39,409 bases of DNA from Streptomyces sp. NRRL B-1347. Its GTDB lineage: Bacteria > Actinomycetota > Actinomycetes > Streptomycetales > Streptomycetaceae. The stretch is from contig NZ_JOJM01000073.1 in the NCBI RefSeq assembly GCF_000720325.1, positions 1-39,409 on the forward strand, in the 5' to 3' direction. The notes below the pieces were generated by a model that worked only from the letters and a program-made list of their open reading frames with translations, was not told the DNA's origin and made no database searches. This document shows positions 7,958 to 17,210 of the stretch, piece after piece; the stretch's first letter is position 1; each line of letters begins with the position of its first letter. Both the position numbers and the translations under genes were made by a program.

Positions 7958-9556
7958 TCAGCGTGCGAGCACGGCGGTGAGGGCCGTCGTGAGCTCACCC
8001 TCCGGATCGGCGACGGCCTCCTTGCCGCGCCAGGCCACGACGGCGTCGGGCCGGATCAGTGTGGCGCCGGTCGGTGCGACCCCGTAGCGGTCGCACCAGG
8101 TGCGGTCGCCGTCGACGAAGCGATCGCCGAGCCGGTACGCGGCCAGGGTGACACCGAGTCGGCGGCCGACCTCCTCGGCGGCGGTGACCCACTCCGGGCC
8201 TTCGTCCCCCGCCAGGAGCACGAAACCGCGGCCGAACAGCTCGTGGGTGGAGAACGTCCGCGGGCCGTCGGTGAGGACGACGTGCGGAGCCCGCCCCCCG
8301 GGCCGCCCGGTGGGGTGCCACGGGTCCTCCTGAAGGCTGCCGTCGTCGTCGGCCTCCGTGCGGACCGCGGCGGAGTGGCACCGGAAGCCCAGGAACTCCT
8401 TGGCCATGGGGATGGGCGCGTCGGGGTCGGCCGGGTTGTAACTGGCGGGCACCCGGCCCTCAGAGATCTTCGCCAGCTCGACCTCGCGCTCCAGAGTGAT
8501 GTTGACGAGGGGGCGCCGCTCGGTCTCGTACGTGTTCAGCAGGCCGGGCCCGGCCTGCCCGGTGAGGACCAGCGCGAGCCGCCAGGACAGGTCGTAGGCG
8601 TCCTGGATGGCGAGGTTGCCGCCCTGGCCCCCGTTGGGCGGGCAGGCGTGCGCGGCGTCTCCGGCGAGGAAGACGCGGCCCTCGCGGAAGCGCTCGGCCA
8701 TCTTGTGGTTGATGGCGAAGAAGCGGGCGTTGACGAAGGCGACGTCGATCTCGGGGTCGCCGATCGCGTGCCGGATCCGCTCCAGGCAGCGGGCCTCGGT
8801 GAAGTCCTCCGGCGTCTCGCCCCGTTCGGGGAAGTAGTCGACCCACAGGGTGTGCCGCTCGGAGCCGTCCAGGATGAAGCTGGAACCGCTGCCGGGCATC
8901 CCGATGACCTCGACCGCGCCCTTCTCCACGTACCGCGTCAGATCGGCCTCGAACGTGAGGATGTACATGTGGCCGATGACTCCGCTGCCTTCGACGGGGA
9001 TGCCGAGCAGCTCCCGGACCGGGCTCGTGTTCCCGTCGGCCGCCACCATGTAGTCCGCCTCGACCACGTGCTCACGGCCGGTGGACACGTCCCGCAGCGT
9101 CGCGGTGACCTTCTCGTCGTCCTGCACGAAGGAGACCATCTCGGTGCCGAGCCGTACCTCCGCTCCGGCCTCCTCGGCGCTCGTGCGCAGGATCTCCTCG
9201 ACCTGGGCCTGGGATATCCACGCCAGCGGCGGCACCGACGAGAGCTCCTGCGGGTCGGGCAGGCCCTTCAGCGGGTCGAGGTAGCGCCGCTCGGGATCGG
9301 CGATCGACGTGCCGTGGCTGATGCGGGGCCACTGCGCGTCCCCGAGGGCGGTGCGGATGCGCTGCGCCACACCGGGCAGCGTGTTGAGCAGTTCCTGAGA
9401 ACGCGTGTTGAGCCCCCATGCCTTCGGCAGCGTGGAAGCGCCAGGGCGGCGCTCCACCAGCAGCGGGCGCACACCGCGTGCGGCAAGGCTCAGAGCGGTG
9501 GTGAGCCCGGTGTAGGCGCCTCCGACAATGAGTACGGGAACTCGCGGGACTGACAT
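7958..9556 (-). CDS. Class A FAD-dependent aromatic monooxygenase (PHBH fold)
   Basis: A 532-aa single-component flavoprotein hydroxylase that should use NAD(P)H and O2 on a phenolic or polyketide substrate. An N-terminal Rossmann motif V-G-G-A-Y-T-G-L (residues 11-18) binds FAD; its third glycine is alanine. A D-G-N-T-S-P-V-R motif is at 174-181. The FAD ribityl motif G-D-A-A-H-A-C-P-P-N-G-G-Q-G-G-N is at 299-314. The extended C-terminal thioredoxin-like part, from about 400 on, matches the size of antibiotic tailoring enzymes of the RdmE/PgaE type. The ATG at 9556 follows GGAGG by about eight bases. It converges on the TrmB/LuxR regulator and is likely the tailoring hydroxylase of the PKS product, though that link is inferred from proximity. 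A 17-bp repeat array lies 67-151 bp upstream. Confidence 0.88.
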   Translation of the reverse strand: MSVPRVPVLIVGGAYTGLTTALSLAARGVRPLLVERRPGASTLPKAWGLNTRSQELLNTLPGVAQRIRTALGDAQWPRISHGTSIADPERRYLDPLKGLPDPQELSSVPPLAWISQAQVEEILRTSAEEAGAEVRLGTEMVSFVQDDEKVTATLRDVSTGREHVVEADYMVAADGNTSPVRELLGIPVEGSGVIGHMYILTFEADLTRYVEKGAVEVIGMPGSGSSFILDGSERHTLWVDYFPERGETPEDFTEARCLERIRHAIGDPEIDVAFVNARFFAINHKMAERFREGRVFLAGDAAHACPPNGGQGGNLAIQDAYDLSWRLALVLTGQAGPGLLNTYETERRPLVNITLEREVELAKISEGRVPASYNPADPDAPIPMAKEFLGFRCHSAAVRTEADDDGSLQEDPWHPTGRPGGRAPHVVLTDGPRTFSTHELFGRGFVLLAGDEGPEWVTAAEEVGRRLGVTLAAYRLGDRFVDGDRTWCDRYGVAPTGATLIRPDAVVAWRGKEAVADPEGELTTALTAVLAR

Positions 9557-9605
9557 GGCATCTGCCTCCGTTGCTGCTGTTTTCAGAGCCGGATCGGATC
9601 GGTTC

Positions 9606-9707
9606 GGACCGCCTGCGATCCTGGATCACCTGCGAACCCGGATCACCTGCGAACCCGGATCACCTGCGAACCCGGATCACCTGCGGACCCGGATCGCCTG
9701 CGGACCC
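9606..9707. repeat. Tandem array of a 17-bp unit upstream of the flavin monooxygenase gene
   Basis: Three identical units GGATCACCTGCGAACCC start at 9623, 9640 and 9657. A fourth (9674) and a fifth (9691) differ by one or two bases, and a degenerate copy is at 9606-9622. The array is in the divergent gap between the monooxygenase (start 9556) and the peptidase (start 10010). It could be a regulator array or a length-variable minisatellite. Confidence 0.9.
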
Positions 9708-10009
9708 GGCGCATACGCCTGGAATTGCGCGCGCCGTCCGAGGAGTTCCGAAGGGTTCGGGTGGTGAATTCACGTGCCATGCGATGTCACCCGGCGTGGC
9801 TACGCGACCAGCTTGACGACGCGTCGGCCCTCCGGCCACCTCCGGAGAGTGCAGCAAGCTGTCGGGCACGTTCCTGCACGGCTGGGCCACCGCCGTGCGT
9901 GCCTGGGGGCTGCTTCAAGGGCCCTCGGGCGCGTCTCCGGGTTCAGCCCGCCGTGTTGTCTACTAGAAGGTCTTGTCCCTGTGGGGGCCGGCTCTGAGGA
10001 GGTCTGGAA
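9708..10009. promoter_or_regulatory. Non-coding gap with a possible promoter and strong ribosome-binding site for the peptidase gene
   Basis: No convincing gene is seen. A weak promoter candidate for the peptidase is TTCAGC at 9942-9947, a 16-base spacer, then TAGAAG at 9964-9969. GAGGAGGT lies eight bases before the ATG at 10010 and fixes that start. The 12-mer of the 204-234 inverted repeat recurs once here at 9850-9861, unpaired. Confidence 0.35.
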
Positions 10010-10972
10010 ATGGGTGAGCTGTACCCGCCGATCGAGCCGTACGAGAAGGGCATGCTCGACGTCGGCGACGGCAACCTCGTGTACTGGGAGGCCTGCGGAA
10101 ACCCCGACGGCAAGCCGGCGCTCGTCGTTCACGGCGGCCCGGGATCCGGCTGCGGGGCCGGGGTGCGCCGGTACTTCGACCCGGACCGGTACCGGGTGGT
10201 CCTGTTCGACCAGCGCGGCTGCGGCCGCAGCACACCGCACGCGAGCGACCCCACCACCGACATGCGGCACAACACCACCCAGCACCTGATCGCCGACATG
10301 GAGCGGCTGCGGGAGCACCTGGGCATCGACCGCTGGCTGCTGTTCGGCGGCTCGTGGGGCTCCACGCTGATCCTGGCCTACGCCGAGACGCACCCGGAGC
10401 GGGTGTCGCAGATCGTCATCGCCGCCGTCACCACCACCCGGCGCTCCGAGACCGACTGGCTCTACCGAGGGGTCGGCCGGTTCTTCCCCGAGCAGTGGGA
10501 ACGCTTCCTCGCCGGGGCCCCGGGCACACCGCGGGACGGTGACATCGTCGCGGCCTACGCGCGCCTCACCGAACACCCGGACGCCGCGGTACGGGAGCAG
10601 GCCACCGCCGACTGGTGCCGCTGGGAGGACGCGGTCCTGTCCGGGGAGACGAACGGCACCTCCAACCCGTACGGCGACCGTCCCCCGACCGCGAAACTGG
10701 CCCTGGTCCGCATCTGCGCGCACTACTTCTCCCACGGGGCGTGGCTGGAGGAGGGCGCGCTGCTGCGCGACGCGCACCGCCTCGTCGGCATCCCGGGGGT
10801 GCTGGTCCACGGCAGGCTCGACATGGGCGGACCACTCGACACCGCGTGGGAACTCGCCCGCGCGTGGCCCGACGCGGAACTGACCGTCGTCGGTGACGCC
10901 GGTCATCTGGGCACCGACACGACACTCACCCACGTGCTCCAGGCCCTCGACCGCTTCGCGCACCAGAGGTGA
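10010..10972 (+). CDS. pip: Prolyl aminopeptidase (proline iminopeptidase, peptidase family S33)
   Basis: A 320-aa alpha/beta-hydrolase that removes N-terminal proline from peptides in the cytosol. The oxyanion/HGGPG loop H-G-G-P-G-S-G is at 41-47 and D-Q-R-G-C-G-R-S at 67-74. The nucleophile elbow G-G-S-W-G-S gives S115; the other triad members are D271 (G-R-L-D) and H299 (G-D-A-G-H). These are standard S33 prolyl aminopeptidase motifs and the length is typical. The ATG at 10010 has an excellent GAGGAGGT site. It is a single gene ending at a strong hairpin shared with the convergent enolase gene. The divergent neighbour is the flavin monooxygenase. A role in the secondary pathway is possible but nothing requires it; general peptide catabolism is the default reading. 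Confidence 0.92.
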   Translation: MGELYPPIEPYEKGMLDVGDGNLVYWEACGNPDGKPALVVHGGPGSGCGAGVRRYFDPDRYRVVLFDQRGCGRSTPHASDPTTDMRHNTTQHLIADMERLREHLGIDRWLLFGGSWGSTLILAYAETHPERVSQIVIAAVTTTRRSETDWLYRGVGRFFPEQWERFLAGAPGTPRDGDIVAAYARLTEHPDAAVREQATADWCRWEDAVLSGETNGTSNPYGDRPPTAKLALVRICAHYFSHGAWLEEGALLRDAHRLVGIPGVLVHGRLDMGGPLDTAWELARAWPDAELTVVGDAGHLGTDTTLTHVLQALDRFAHQR

Positions 10973-11040
10973 GATCAGGCTGCCCGGCTGATCGCTGACA
11001 CCTCATGCGGCGCCGACCGCTGACACCTTCATGTCGTACG

Positions 11041-11071
11041 AGCGGGCCCCGACCGCGATCGGGGGCCCGCT
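11041..11071. terminator. Bidirectional terminator between pip and eno
   Basis: AGCGGGCCCC at 11041-11050 pairs perfectly with 11062-11071 around an 11-base loop whose ends can also pair. It lies between convergent genes. Confidence 0.85.
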
Positions 11072-11094
11072 GAGTGTCTATCTCCTTCGGCCGC

Positions 11095-12549
<1,455 letters not shown>

Positions 12550-12578
12550 CTTTGCTGACCAACGGGGTAAAGTGCCCT

Positions 12579-13001
12579 ATGCCCACCCCGGAAGCCGCCG
12601 CCATCGCCGTCGAACTGCGCACCGCGATGGGCAAGCTCACGCGTCGCGTCAAGGACGAGGACCGCATCCCGCTGGGCCAGGCCGCCGTGCTCGGCGCGCT
12701 CGACCGCAACGGCGCCATGACGACCAGCGACCTCGCCGCGGATCAGCGCGTACGCCCCCAGTCGATGGCCCGGGCGGTGGGGCTGCTCATGGAGCAGGAC
12801 CTGATCACGCGCCGGGCGCACCCCACGGACGGCCGCAAGTCGCTCGTCGAGCTGTCGGACGCGGGCCGCACGGCGCTCGAAGCGGAACGCGGCCGCAGGG
12901 CCGGTTGGCTCGCGCAGGCCATCGAGGCCGAACTCACGGATGAGGAGCGGGCGCTGCTGGCGCGGAGCACCGCCCTGCTGGAGCGACTCGCCGCACGCTA
13001 G
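12579..13001 (+). CDS. MarR-family transcriptional regulator
   Basis: A 140-aa winged-helix regulator of normal MarR size. The recognition region reads M-T-T-S-D-L-A-A-D-Q-R-V-R-P-Q-S-M-A-R-A-V-G-L-L at about 47-70. It is followed by the wing I-T-R-R-A-H-P-T-D-G-R-K-S-L-V, with the D-x-R-K pattern typical of MarR wings. ATG at 12579 is chosen because it starts the conserved domain; further upstream the frame runs through the operator array. The gene is divergent from the enolase. MarR proteins commonly repress themselves and the divergent gene and are released by small phenolic or metabolic ligands, so it probably controls this enolase copy. The ligand is not deducible. Confidence 0.88.
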   Translation: MPTPEAAAIAVELRTAMGKLTRRVKDEDRIPLGQAAVLGALDRNGAMTTSDLAADQRVRPQSMARAVGLLMEQDLITRRAHPTDGRKSLVELSDAGRTALEAERGRRAGWLAQAIEAELTDEERALLARSTALLERLAAR

Positions 13002-13130
13002 GGCCCCGGGGCGCGTCAGGCAGTCGTACGGCCGGTGACTGGTTTTCGGACTGCCCTGCGGAACGGCGTGTTCCTTGTCGGGTGGAGGGAACAAGCTGGC
13101 TCCGAGTTGCCGCGTGGGGCAGGGGGAGGC

Positions 13131-14135
13131 TTGGAGACTGATCTTGTTGCTGTGGCTGTGGGGGTGCTGGCCGCGGCGTTGACGGGAACGGCCACGGGTG
13201 TCGGTCAGGAAGCCGCGGCCGCGGTCGTGCGGACCGTGAGGGAGCGGCTCGGGGCGACGCCCCGGGGGCAGGCGGCGCTGGACGGGTTGTCGGCCGCGCC
13301 GGACGACGCCGAGGCGCGCCGGGAGGCGGAGTCGGTGCTGCGGGAAGAGGCGCGGCAGGACCCGGCCCTGCGGAGCGCACTGACGGCGCACCTGAGCGCG
13401 TCGTCGAGTCACACGTCCGGCAGTGTCGTCATCAGCGGCAGCAGGCTTCGCGGCAGCCAGATCTCCCTCGGCCCTGTCACCATCAACAAACCCAGCTCGA
13501 CCGGCGGACTGCTGGGCCTGGTCGCTGCCCTCGTGGTCGTCATCGCCCTCCTCATCTACGGAGGGGTGCAACTCGCTGTCGACGACTCACCGGGCGGTGA
13601 CGACGGCAAGTCCGTGCAGGCGCGCGCATTGAGCGTGGCCGAGACCGAACAGATGATCCCGGCGCTGACGGACCTGGAGGGAACCTGGGGGACCCTCATG
13701 CCGCCGTCGGCACAAGGGGGCGGCGCGGGGCGGTGCCATCGGGGCGGAGCGGACTACAAGACGGCGGAGGGTTCGAGCCCGCACGACCTCAAGCTTCGGT
13801 TCCGGGTGAATTCCTGCCCGAACATCACGCGCGCGACCGAGGGCTACGAGGAAATCGTCAAGCTGCGCCAGAACCCGGGAGGCCGGAAGGAACACCCCTT
13901 CTCGGCGCAGAGGTTCGGCGACGAGAGCACGACGACCAGGTACCGGGTCGAGGACGAGACGATGGCGGACCCTTCTCAGGTCGGGGAGCACCTCATGTCG
14001 AGGGCGCGCGTCGGAACCGTCGTCATCGAGATGCACTACGGACCGATCCGTGACGAGGCGGGCTCCGAACGTCAGGCGGCGGAACTCATGCGGATCATGT
14101 CCGAGCGTGCACGCAAGATGCAGGCAGACGGCTAG
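13131..14135 (+). CDS. Hypothetical membrane protein with one central transmembrane segment
   Basis: I do not recognise a named family. From the tentative TTG at 13131 the product is 334 aa. The N-terminal ~30 residues are small and hydrophobic (V-A-V-A-V-G-V-L-A-A-A-L-T-G), followed by a charged helical part. Around residues 95-120 there is a serine/glycine beta-like tract, S-G-S-V-V-I-S-G-S-R-L-R-G-S-Q-I-S-L-G. Then comes a clear transmembrane helix at about 125-150 (L-L-G-L-V-A-A-L-V-V-V-I-A-L-L-I-Y-G). The C-terminal ~180 residues are polar and probably extracytoplasmic. GGGGGAGG lies almost against the TTG, so the true start may be one of the GTGs just downstream (near 13152-13164). No operon partner is evident, and the convergent neighbour is a lipoprotein gene. 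Confidence 0.65.
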   Translation: METDLVAVAVGVLAAALTGTATGVGQEAAAAVVRTVRERLGATPRGQAALDGLSAAPDDAEARREAESVLREEARQDPALRSALTAHLSASSSHTSGSVVISGSRLRGSQISLGPVTINKPSSTGGLLGLVAALVVVIALLIYGGVQLAVDDSPGGDDGKSVQARALSVAETEQMIPALTDLEGTWGTLMPPSAQGGGAGRCHRGGADYKTAEGSSPHDLKLRFRVNSCPNITRATEGYEEIVKLRQNPGGRKEHPFSAQRFGDESTTTRYRVEDETMADPSQVGEHLMSRARVGTVVIEMHYGPIRDEAGSERQAAELMRIMSERARKMQADG

Positions 14136-14170
14136 CACAGACGGCTAGCGACGTCGCGCCCCCTGAGGGT

Positions 14171-14611
14171 TCAGGCTCGGCGCAGTGAGTCGATCATGCC
14201 GCCCCAGGCGGGGCCGTCCCACGAGATGTAGCTGCGGGAGCCGTCCTCGTCCAGTTCCAGGGTGCCTCGTGAGCGGTCCGGGTTCTTCGACTCGCAGTTG
14301 AGCGTGATGACCGACTCCGACTTCTTCTTGCCGGGCTTGAGGACGCCGGGGCACGCGAGCTTGCCCGTGGTGGTGACCTTGGATCCGGTGATCGTCAGCG
14401 TGGCGATCGGGCTCTTGTTGATCGGCTTCCACGTGCCGTCGGTGCCGGTGGCCTTGGCGGCGGAGTCCTTGCCCTGGTCCTGCGGCGCCTTCTTGCTGGC
14501 CTTCGGGGCCGAACTCTTGGTGTCCTCGGACTTGGAGTCGCTCCCGCCGCAGCCGGTCAGCAGCACGACAGACAGGCCCAGTGCCATCGAGGCCGCGACC
14601 TTGCGCATCAT
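14171..14611 (-). CDS. Putative secreted lipoprotein
   Basis: A 146-aa protein with a classical lipoprotein signal: M-M-R-K-V, a hydrophobic core, then the lipobox L-L-T-G-C, which puts the lipidated cysteine at about residue 21. After the Cys comes a low-complexity linker rich in S, K, D, A and P, then a small beta-rich domain with two cysteines (A-C-P-G and L-N-C-E-S) that could form a disulphide. It should be anchored on the outer face of the cytoplasmic membrane. Two adjacent ATGs at 14611 and 14608 follow GGGGGA; either could be used. The domain is not one I can name. It is convergent with the membrane-protein gene, with only 35 bases between them, and is read divergently from the LPMO. 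Confidence 0.75.
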   Translation of the reverse strand: MMRKVAASMALGLSVVLLTGCGGSDSKSEDTKSSAPKASKKAPQDQGKDSAAKATGTDGTWKPINKSPIATLTITGSKVTTTGKLACPGVLKPGKKKSESVITLNCESKNPDRSRGTLELDEDGSRSYISWDGPAWGGMIDSLRRA

Positions 14612-14913
14612 TTCTCCCCCTCTGCAGCGGCGCCCTCGCGCCGCTCTTCTCCGTGTGGCCGGCACTACTGCTTTCGCAGCGTTGTTCCGCGGTGCCAGCC
14701 GTACAGCGAGCACGCTACATGCATGACATCTCCATCGTTTCAAGGGCCTGGGCCGTCTCGTCCCGCGGGGAAGATCCGGCCATCGCCTGCGCCTGCGCGG
14801 CGGCCTTGGGGTGAGGGGTGTGCGAGGGGCTCGGGGCTGCCGAGGCGCTCGGCGCGGCCTGACGCGCCGTGATTGGTATGGACATGACTAACGCAGAAGA
14901 CTAGCCTCGGACT

Positions 14914-14925
14914 TGGTCTAGACCG
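14914..14925. promoter_or_regulatory. DasR-responsive element (dre) upstream of the LPMO gene
   Basis: TGGTCTAGACCG matches the known Streptomyces dre consensus TGGTCTAGACCA at 11 of 12 positions, including the perfect palindrome GGTCTAGACC. It lies about 130 bp before the LPMO start. A weaker look-alike, TGGTATGGACAT, is at 14874-14885. DasR is the N-acetylglucosamine-responsive GntR regulator of chitin genes. Confidence 0.75.
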
Positions 14926-15053
14926 CATCGGACGTATGTCCTCCGGTTGCTTCCGTGCTGCCGTCTTGTCCCGCTTGCCCTCGCCGTACCGACCGGCAGT
15001 GTGACCGAGGTGTGCGTCCCCCCCACCCGCAACTCGGACCACGGGAGAGCACC

Positions 15054-15644
15054 ATGCGCAAGAAACTCACCTCGTTACTCCTGGGCCTCGGCCTCGCAGG
15101 AACGACCGTGCTCGCCACCGGCGGCAGCGCCCAGAGCCACGGCTACACCGACTCGCCCGTCAGCCGTCAGCAGCTGTGCGGCAACGGCACCGTCCGGAAC
15201 TGCGGACAGATCCAGTGGGAGCCGCCGAGCGTGGAGGGGCCCAAGGGCTTCCCCGCGCGCGGTCCCGCCGACGGGCACATCTGCTCCGGCGGCATCGGGC
15301 GCTTCCACGAACTGGACGACCCGCGAGGCGGGAACTGGCCCGCCATCAGCCTGACCGCGGGCCAGAGCCACACCTTCGTCTGGCGGATCACCGCCCGCCA
15401 CTCCACCACTGACTTCCGCTACTACATCACCAAGGACGGCTGGGACTCCACCAAGCCGCTGACCCGGGCCGACCTGGACCCGCAGCCCTTCCTCACGGTG
15501 GCCTTCGGCGGCCGTCTGCCCGGTTCCACCGTCACCCACGCCGGCGTCCTGCCCCAGAAGACCGGCCGGCACCTCATCCTCGGCGTCTGGACCATCGCCG
15601 ACACCGGCAACGCCTTCTACGCCTGCTCCGACGTGCGCTTCTGA
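15054..15644 (+). CDS. Secreted AA10 lytic polysaccharide monooxygenase (chitin-type)
   Basis: A 196-aa single-domain LPMO. The signal peptide (M-R-K-K, hydrophobic core) ends at about A-Q-S, so the mature protein begins with H29-G-Y-T-D-S-P. The second copper ligand of the histidine brace is H116 in T-A-R-H-S-T-T-D-F. The axial phenylalanine is F188 in G-N-A-F-Y-A-C. Cysteines at 42, 50, 77 and 191 are placed for two disulphides. No carbohydrate-binding module is attached. Copper and a reductant allow oxidative cleavage of crystalline polysaccharide outside the cell; the N-terminal sequence type resembles small chitin-active Streptomyces enzymes. The ATG at 15054 follows GGGAGAG. A DasR-type operator upstream supports induction by chitin breakdown products. 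It is followed by a strong hairpin, so it is probably monocistronic. Confidence 0.93.
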   Translation: MRKKLTSLLLGLGLAGTTVLATGGSAQSHGYTDSPVSRQQLCGNGTVRNCGQIQWEPPSVEGPKGFPARGPADGHICSGGIGRFHELDDPRGGNWPAISLTAGQSHTFVWRITARHSTTDFRYYITKDGWDSTKPLTRADLDPQPFLTVAFGGRLPGSTVTHAGVLPQKTGRHLILGVWTIADTGNAFYACSDVRF

Positions 15645-15698
15645 CGCAGCCACGGGCGGGGGCGCGCACGTCGCCACCACCTCCCCGCCCGTCCCCGA

Positions 15699-15725
15699 GC
15701 CCCGGGTCGGCCACCGGCCCGGGGC
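15699..15725. terminator. Hairpin terminator after the LPMO gene
   Basis: GCCCCGGG at 15699-15706 pairs perfectly with CCCGGGGC at 15718-15725 around an 11-base loop, 55 bases after the LPMO stop. Confidence 0.75.
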
Positions 15726-16175
15726 AGTGTGTGGAATCAGCCATCCGAGATGCCCCGTTCCCCGTCGAGCCTCGGGCTCCGGTACGCCTGAGCGGGGCGG
15801 TCACTCCCTCCCGGGGTACGACCTCAGCCATCTTCCGCATCGAGCGATGGAGCGCGTCCCGGCGGCAAGACCACATCGGCCATCTTTGCGGGAGCACTTG
15901 TTCCGGCGGTGCACCCACGTGTTCCACTGAATGAGGCGGGGCCTCCGCATGACTCCCGCCGTCTCATTCGCTTCTCCCGCACCCCTGACGCCGAACCGCA
16001 CGGCCCACACCGATCCGTCCAGCCCGGCCTGCTGCCGTCCGACGTGCCTCCGACGTGTCGCCCGACATGCCGCGACGGCCCCGGACCGATCCCTCCACGT
16101 GCCGCCGGTTCCGCTGCGGCGCACCGTGGGACGGGGCGTCAGCACGGTCCCGGACTCCACCCACGGGGAGCAACG
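15726..16175. other. Non-coding stretch before the epimerase gene; nothing recognised
   Basis: The stretch of about 450 bp is GC-rich with no protein I would accept. Open frames read through it on both strands but show no family features. It must contain the promoter of the epimerase operon, which I could not pinpoint. GGGGAG at its end (16165-16170) sets the TTG start of the next gene. Confidence 0.4.
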
Positions 16176-17210
16176 TTGATCCACACATCAGCCACGTCCG
16201 GCGCACTCCGAGAGCACGACGAAGTGGTGGTGACCGGAGGCGCCGGATTCGTCGGCCGCCATCTGGTCGCCGCCCTCAGCAGCCTCGGCAAGAAGACCAC
16301 CGTCGTCGACCACGCCGAACTCCCCGCGGACGTCGCGGCGTTGCCCGGCGTCCGGCACGCCCGCGCCGACCTGCGCGACTATGGAGAGACCCTGCTCGCC
16401 CTGCAAGGAGCCGACGTCGTCTTCCACCTGGCGGGCAACGCCAGCGGCACCGTCTCGGTGGAGAAGCCCCGCCACGACTTCCACCTCAACGCCCTGGGCA
16501 CCTGCAACGTGGGCAACGCCGGCCTCGAACTCGGCGTCCGGCGCCTCGTCTACCTCTCCTCCGCGATCGTCTACGGCACCCCGCGCCGCTCGCCGATGGG
16601 CGAGGACCACCCCACGGAGCCGTTCCTGCCGTACGGAGCCTCCAAGCTCTCCGGCGAACTCACCCTGCGCAGCCTGTACCAGTCCGCGGGGCTGCCCGTC
16701 GTCATCGGGCGCTCCTTCGTCATCTACGGACCCGGCGAGGACCCGAGACGAGCGGGCGGCGAGGTGTCGCAGTTCCTGCGCTGGCACCTCAACGAACTGC
16801 CGATCCCCGTCGTCGGGGACATCGACCGCAAGACGCGGGACTTCATCCACGTCGAGGACCTGTGCCGGGCGCTCGTCACCCTCGCCGACCGGGGGCGGGA
16901 CGGCGAGACGTACAACCTGGGCAGCGGCACGGAGGTGTCGCTGCGCGAACTGGCAGAGGCGGTCGGCAAGGCCACCGGGCGGCCCGCGCTCCTCGACGTC
17001 GACGACAGCAGCCTGGAGGACAGCTTCTCCCTCGTCGCCGACGTCTCCCGCCTTGCCGCCCTCGGCTTCGGCCCCGCGATCGGCCTGGCGGACGGCCTGG
17101 CGTCGCTGGCCGCCGCACTCGGGCCGTTCCCCGAACTCCCCACGGCCAAGGCGGTGTTCCGCAAGGAGCGACCGGAGCGCAGGCGCCTGACGGAGGCCGC
17201 GGCATGCTAG
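16176..17210 (+). CDS. NAD-dependent epimerase/dehydratase (extended SDR, nucleotide-sugar type)
   Basis: A 344-aa extended short-chain dehydrogenase. The NAD-binding loop T-G-G-A-G-F-V-G is at 20-27 and the catalytic Tyr-Lys pair is Y153-G-A-S-K157. A helical substrate domain follows, with R-D-F-I-H-V-E-D-L typical of UDP-glucose 4-epimerase relatives. It should act on a nucleotide-activated sugar, by epimerisation or as a related dehydratase or decarboxylase. TTG at 16176 lies five bases after GGGGAG and puts the Rossmann motif at the normal distance from the N-terminus; upstream in-frame codons are not family-like. The aminotransferase gene starts inside its last codons (7-bp overlap), so the two are translationally coupled. 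Together they suggest an aminosugar or aminocyclitol product; the exact substrate is unknown. Confidence 0.88.
   Translation: MIHTSATSGALREHDEVVVTGGAGFVGRHLVAALSSLGKKTTVVDHAELPADVAALPGVRHARADLRDYGETLLALQGADVVFHLAGNASGTVSVEKPRHDFHLNALGTCNVGNAGLELGVRRLVYLSSAIVYGTPRRSPMGEDHPTEPFLPYGASKLSGELTLRSLYQSAGLPVVIGRSFVIYGPGEDPRRAGGEVSQFLRWHLNELPIPVVGDIDRKTRDFIHVEDLCRALVTLADRGRDGETYNLGSGTEVSLRELAEAVGKATGRPALLDVDDSSLEDSFSLVADVSRLAALGFGPAIGLADGLASLAAALGPFPELPTAKAVFRKERPERRRLTEAAAC

Noticed and set aside
9800..10963. Minus-strand frame across the peptidase gene ending in G-R-R-V-V-K-L-V-A
   Set aside because: The ending loosely resembles an oxidoreductase tail, but the rest is an antisense shadow of pip and has no dehydrogenase motifs.
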